Assembly (NCBI RefSeq): GCF_030247195.1
Contig: NC_080670.1
Span: 157,616,580 to 157,680,579, forward strand
Length of the DNA stretch: 64,000 bases
Direction of reading: 5' to 3'
DNA from: Topomyia yanbarensis
Taxonomy: Eukaryota > Arthropoda > Insecta > Diptera > Culicidae
Shown: positions 59,917-64,000 of the stretch, in pieces
Position numbering within the stretch: position 1 is the first letter of the stretch
Layout: every line of letters begins with the position of its first letter
Translations under genes and position numbers: made by a program
Notes under the pieces: model-generated
The model's database searches: none
What the model was told of the DNA's origin: nothing
Seen by the model: the letters and a program-made list of their open reading frames with translations, nothing else

Positions 59917-61005
59917 CCGTTGGTACGAGATCTGTAATTAAATCATTTAGTTTAGTTAAGAATTGTATGTGATCGACGGATGTCGATAAGCAAATCATTG
60001 AAAGGTTGAATGCAGTATGAATGAAGCCACTTGTAGTCCCCAGTCAGTCTGACGCGATCGTGGGTCGCGCTGAACCAAGGTCATCGTTCTTAACGGCACT
60101 GGGAAAACTGTGCGGAAGAAATTTCACGATCGATTCAATATATGTACCTAACGAGACACAAAACGGAAGATATCTCTCGATTGTTTGACTCTAAGAAGTT
60201 TGTCTCCACTTCTCTGAGGGTAATTAATATGTAAACAAATCAACTTGCGCATTACGGTGAATTGAAGAGATGGGGCGACGAGAATAGTGCAGGGGTTCGA
60301 TAAACAACACTAATACATAGAGTGACGGATATCTTCTGCGTGCTTTGGTGTGATAGCTTGGAAAAAGATCTCCAATGCTGCAGTCATACCATCTATCAAG
60401 TACATATGTCATATGGTTACCGACAGCATTAATTAGAAAGCAGTCTTTTAAAAATGGCATGTGAAAAATAATACAGCGTTTATCTGCCACCAAAGTCTTA
60501 TTTAACATTCTATATAAACCGCAAAAGTATATTTTCCTGAACTGATAGGATCGCTTTCATTCCTACGCCTGGTCGATCACTTGTATGAGTGTTGAGTTGT
60601 GTTCTGTTGTCCATCTATCGGAAATTGATCGACCCTACCGAGGTGTATAGGTGCACCCAGTAGGCTAGCAAAATACCACAAACACACATGTGTCTTCTGA
60701 TCTCAAGCACTCTCACGCGTATACGCGTATAGCAAAAGTCAAAAATTCCTTTCCTTGCAGTACAAACAACGGAAGATTGAAATTGATCCTGCTCACCAGA
60801 CCGGAACCGTACAAACCAACGAATGTTTCACTCAAAATATAAACAACGGAACAACACGAAATCGTATCCCAGTAGAAATCGTTCTAGACCGATATGCTAA
60901 AAAGTTCATCTGCACTGCGCACCTTTCTGGAAACCTTTCCTCCACAATTTCACACTTTGGCAGAAGTGGAAAAACCTGACCCGAACTAAAAAAACACACA
61001 CTCAC

Positions 61006-61161
61006 GATCTTCACTTCCACTCAACTTGCCTTCACAGCAGTCAGCGATCGTTTGTCTCCGGTCTGGCCAGCTTTACATCAGATCGATGATCATTCACTTT
61101 ACCACAGCGCTCGGCGTTCGATCAGATGCGCGCGTCTCTCCCGTTTGCTCATGCTCGCACT
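61006..61161 (-). promoter_or_regulatory. tsg: Probable tsg non-coding first exon and start site
   Basis: On the - strand an acceptor TTTAATTACAG lies just before the start-codon exon (exon edge 59931), so a 5' UTR exon must lie upstream. A donor GATC/GTGAGT occurs at 61005/61006. An arthropod-type initiator TCAGT lies at 61163-61159 in relatively GC-rich DNA, which would give a first exon of about 156 nt. RNA evidence is lacking, so this is an inference. Confidence 0.4.
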
Positions 61162-63189
61162 GATCGGCTCTTGCTCAGGTAAAAAATCGGTCCGGAACAA
61201 ATGCGCTCTTGAGAGCGACTATCGCACGTGCTAAAGCACGCCGTGAGACGCCACCTTCGATGGATGTTTCGATGCGTTATGACTTCTTTTTTTTGTATTG
61301 TACCAAAGTGCATAAAGATGTAGGTAGGTACCAATTTCCTAGAATCATGAATGGAATTTTGCCCGGCGACTCGACGGCAACAACGGGATATCGGTTTTGA
61401 GTAGGTATGAATTAAAAAAAGACTACCCAACATGAGATAGGGCAATGAGCCTATTTTGGCCCTACTAGGGAGGGTGTTGCACCAAAAGTTATGCTCAATC
61501 TCGGGGTATCGTTGAATAAGGTAAAATTAGGTAAACCGTGTTGAAGGTAGTTTCCCTTTAACCACGGTAAAAATCACAACTCATTGAGAGGTTTTTTATA
61601 TTCAACCTCGAGTTAAATATACTTAAATTTAAGTTGAAGCTACCTAATTTTGAGTATACTTCAAACAACTCAAAAGTACTTTATTTCATGGAAGACCCCG
61701 ACTGAGTCGAATCTCTCTCTTTGTTTTTGACAACACTAATAAGTGCGAAAGCGACGCAAAACTCAAAACTACCTAAATTTAAGTTAAAAGAACTTATTCG
61801 GTGAGTTGTTTTGTTTTTCGTGTATATCAATGCCTTTGATACTAGTTCTTTAGAAACAGTATAAGAAACTACTTCCAGTATAACAAATCATGATTTAAAA
61901 ACAGGGAAATACTCGTGATTGAGTGCAACGATAACTCGAATCGAGTCCCCCCGGGCCATCTTAGGACCACTCGGGCCCCAGGGCACTACTGAACTAGGAG
62001 GCCCCTATCATTGAGCAGGTGTAAATAGATTCTCCATGCTACTCTAAGACTCTTCCAAATTTGAACCAAGTAAGCAAACGATTAATTTTGTATGGGGAAA
62101 ACCAACAAAATATACGAAGAAAATACACGAGGTTATAGATTCCACCACGAGGTGGCATTATGTACGCTAGATGATCTGAGTTGATCTAACTGTTGGAATT
62201 TGGCATATCGCTCAACCAAGATGATTGCAAAATTAGTTAATTTTCTAGGTTTTTTAGATCGTGTCAAAAATCGCATTATTCCAATGTGTTGGAAATTTTA
62301 TGATTTAATGAAAAGAGTCTCGAGTAGTCTTTTGTTCAAATAGATGAATAATTTAATAAATATATTAATTGAATAAAATTTGTTGCAAAGCAATTTTGCT
62401 AAATAAAAAAAGTTGTTATTGCATGAAATCACAACATATTTCGTAAATCCATTATTTTTACTATGCTTACATAATAATGTGTAATTGAACTGGTATTGAA
62501 TGCATTTCCCTTTTAATATGAAAGAATTTTATTTTTTGGCATGAAAAACCAATAATCTCATGTTAGTTTTGCTAATACCTATCGTGCTCTATTCACACAT
62601 ACACCGCAAAAATCTTTCATTTTATGATGTAGCAGATGTAAATGTGTGCACGAGGAACACAAAAAGAAAGATAGGCATTGTAATTCTCTCTCACTCACGC
62701 GAGAAGAATCTTATCCGATGACCAACTTTTCCGAGATAAGATGAGACGCAAAATTCTCCGTCTCCACAAATAGCGTGAGAATGATTTTCTGGATAAAATT
62801 TATTTGACTTTTTCCTTCTCACCGGAGAAGGTGATAAAATTTTAATTTCGTGGAAATCAATAAAAACTTAAAAAATACACTTAAATACAAAGAAATGCAG
62901 CAAAGAAATATGATAGACTTGTTTTTTCGTGTTTTGGAATAACGGCAGGAAAGCAGCGAGCGAAAAAAGGATACCGTGATAAACTCATTTACTCATTCTC
63001 CGGTTGTTTTATTTATCCGGAGAAATAACTCGTTGTATTTATCCGGAGAAGTTGTGCGAGTGCCAATAACTTGTCGTGTGAAAATGTGAGTTTTTATTGT
63101 CGCTGCAGCAAACTATCCGGGCGCATTTACTCATATGAGCGATAAATGCAATGCCTGAAGCTAATATAACTCCACCAACGAAAAACGTC
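61162..63189. other. Region upstream of tsg with repeat debris
   Basis: No gene. It holds an AT-rich stretch near 61500-61830 with AGGTAGTTT/AAACTACCT words in both orientations, a hAT end relic at 61944-62007, and three CCGGAGAA words near 62985-63055. Confidence 0.4.
61944..62007 (-). mobile_element. hAT-like terminus relic
   Basis: Read on the - strand from 62007 it starts TAGGGGCCTCCTAG and continues AGTGCCCTGGGGCCCGAGTG. The block CCCTGGGGCCCG is also found 35-50 bp inside the left end of the hAT-like element at 11846. The other end was not found. Confidence 0.4.
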
Positions 63190-63645
63190 ATTTGGTTATG
63201 TGATACGTGTTTAGATCAATTCTACAAAAACTTCAAGGCTTTACCGATCGAGCCTACTGAGCCAGAAGCCTCCTCTACATACGTCATTAAGGAAATGGCT
63301 TGCATGTAAACCAAAATCGAGATTTGTAATACTCTATCTCAACTGATTCCACAGAAACATATGATGTGCGAGTTGAATTCCAGTTTCCTCTGCAGGTTTG
63401 CCGACCGAATCAAAGCAAGTTAATCGAATTGAATCACCCACTTCTCATACATTTAGAAGCTGGCAGAAGACAAGGGATGCCGAGTTCTCACTCTTTCTAT
63501 CGAACATTGAAGCTCATGTAAGCGAAAGTGAAGTAAACACATTAGTCTCACAATGTCTTGGGCTTAACCCGATGGAAACAGTCGAAGTTAAAAAACTAGT
63601 TCCCGCTTGGCAGATATTATTGACCTGGGACACGTGCAAAGTGAA
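63190..63645 (+). pseudogene. CR1-type LINE ORF1 fragment (PHD-like finger and C-terminal domain)
   Basis: The + strand gives VIWLCDTCLDQFYKNFKALP, the end of a PHD-like zinc finger. Then come SHTFRSWQKTRDAEFSLFLS, NIEAHVSESEVNTLVSQCLG and VEVKKLVPAWQ, the C-terminal domain of CR1-type ORF1 proteins. The frame breaks at several points, including a stop just after KEMACM at 63307-63309. The endonuclease/RT ORF does not follow, so only part of ORF1 remains. Confidence 0.65.
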
Positions 63646-63749
63646 ATGAAATAACTGTCACCGCGAACCGGCAATGGCCTGTCACTGCGAACCGGGCCTT
63701 TCTTGATGATTTTCATTTTCTTGTAATAAACAGTGTCTGGGTACCCTCT

Positions 63750-63875
63750 AAGAACGGTTGGTTTCAAAATCGTCCAATGAAGGACGTTCGTTGGACCAAT
63801 TTGGACAACGTCCAAATAACCGTTCAACGAACGTCCATCGTTGGACCCGTGTTGAACGATTTTGAAACAATTTTT
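63750..63875. repeat. Nested palindrome / foldback MITE
   Basis: TTTCAAAATCGTCCAA pairs with TTGAACGATTTTGAAA. Inside it, GGACGTTCGTTG pairs with CAACGAACGTCC, and the centre is CCAATTTGGACAACGTCC. GTCCAA/TTGGAC words recur throughout. It could fold into a long hairpin, and is likely a foldback MITE. Confidence 0.65.
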
Positions 63876-64000
63876 TGGACGTCTCAGTGGGTAGTATCGT
63901 AATATTCTGGCTATATACAAGGTGTTTTTAGAAAATATATTTTACATGTTGCTTAGATGCATGTACATGCACAGAAGCAAATATGAACAATGCAACGACG

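Noticed and set aside
1..64000. CRISPR array, bacterial operon or phage signature
   Set aside because: No spaced direct repeats of CRISPR type were seen. The tandem repeats found have no unique spacers, and gene structure is eukaryotic.

Overview
The window looks like genomic DNA of a mosquito, most likely a culicine (Aedes-like). It is AT-rich and intron-containing, and it is crowded with decayed transposable elements of types common in mosquitoes: RTE-, CR1-, R1- and I-type non-LTR elements, Tc1/mariner, hAT, TTAA-flanked MITEs and a tRNA-derived SINE. The species is inferred from this content, not proven. Only two host genes can be supported with confidence, both in the right third.

Host genes. 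A painless-type TRPA cation channel lies on the + strand (coding 47978-51756, four exons, about 1087 aa). A twisted gastrulation (tsg) BMP-modulator gene lies on the - strand (coding 59916 down to 53682, three coding exons, 254 aa, with a probable non-coding first exon near 61006-61161). The two genes converge, with stop codons 1.9 kb apart. The 5.4-kb second intron of tsg holds an RTE fragment, a mariner fragment, a reverse transcriptase relic, two MITEs and a SINE. Two short candidate first exons (10528-10593 + and 22077-22259 -) are weak.

Left region (1-11.4 kb). It starts with the 3' end of a broken RTE element, then long AT-rich DNA without recognisable genes.

11.4-18.1 kb is a three-level nest. 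A TIR element with a 95-bp tandem array (11438-18059, CTTTT on both sides) is interrupted by a hAT-like element (11846-16373) with an 8-bp duplication, TTCATGCA. That element contains a 5'-truncated CR1-like retrotransposon. Removing the hAT restores the 95-bp phase exactly.

18.76-21.77 kb is a TTAA-flanked MITE containing a 2.36-kb non-coding retroposon-like insertion, with a 22-bp target duplication and a TTATGC-repeat tail.

24.7-34.2 kb is a second deep nest. The two halves of one Tc1/mariner transposase lie 8.8 kb apart, each abutting a terminus of a single TTAA MITE. Inside that MITE sit about 7 kb carrying a nearly full-length I-type LINE (25682-31606), and a 1.49-kb foldback hAT element with perfect TIRs and an 8-bp duplication, ATGAGCAC.

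34.3-47 kb holds an R1-type fragment, a deleted I-type element on the - strand, a tail fragment of the 25.7-kb I-type family, and MITEs. The right edge has a CR1 ORF1 fragment and a strong palindrome.

No rRNA gene, functional tRNA gene, CRISPR array or viral gene was recognised. The main novelty is the reconstructable order of nested insertions and the tandem-array-bearing TIR element.
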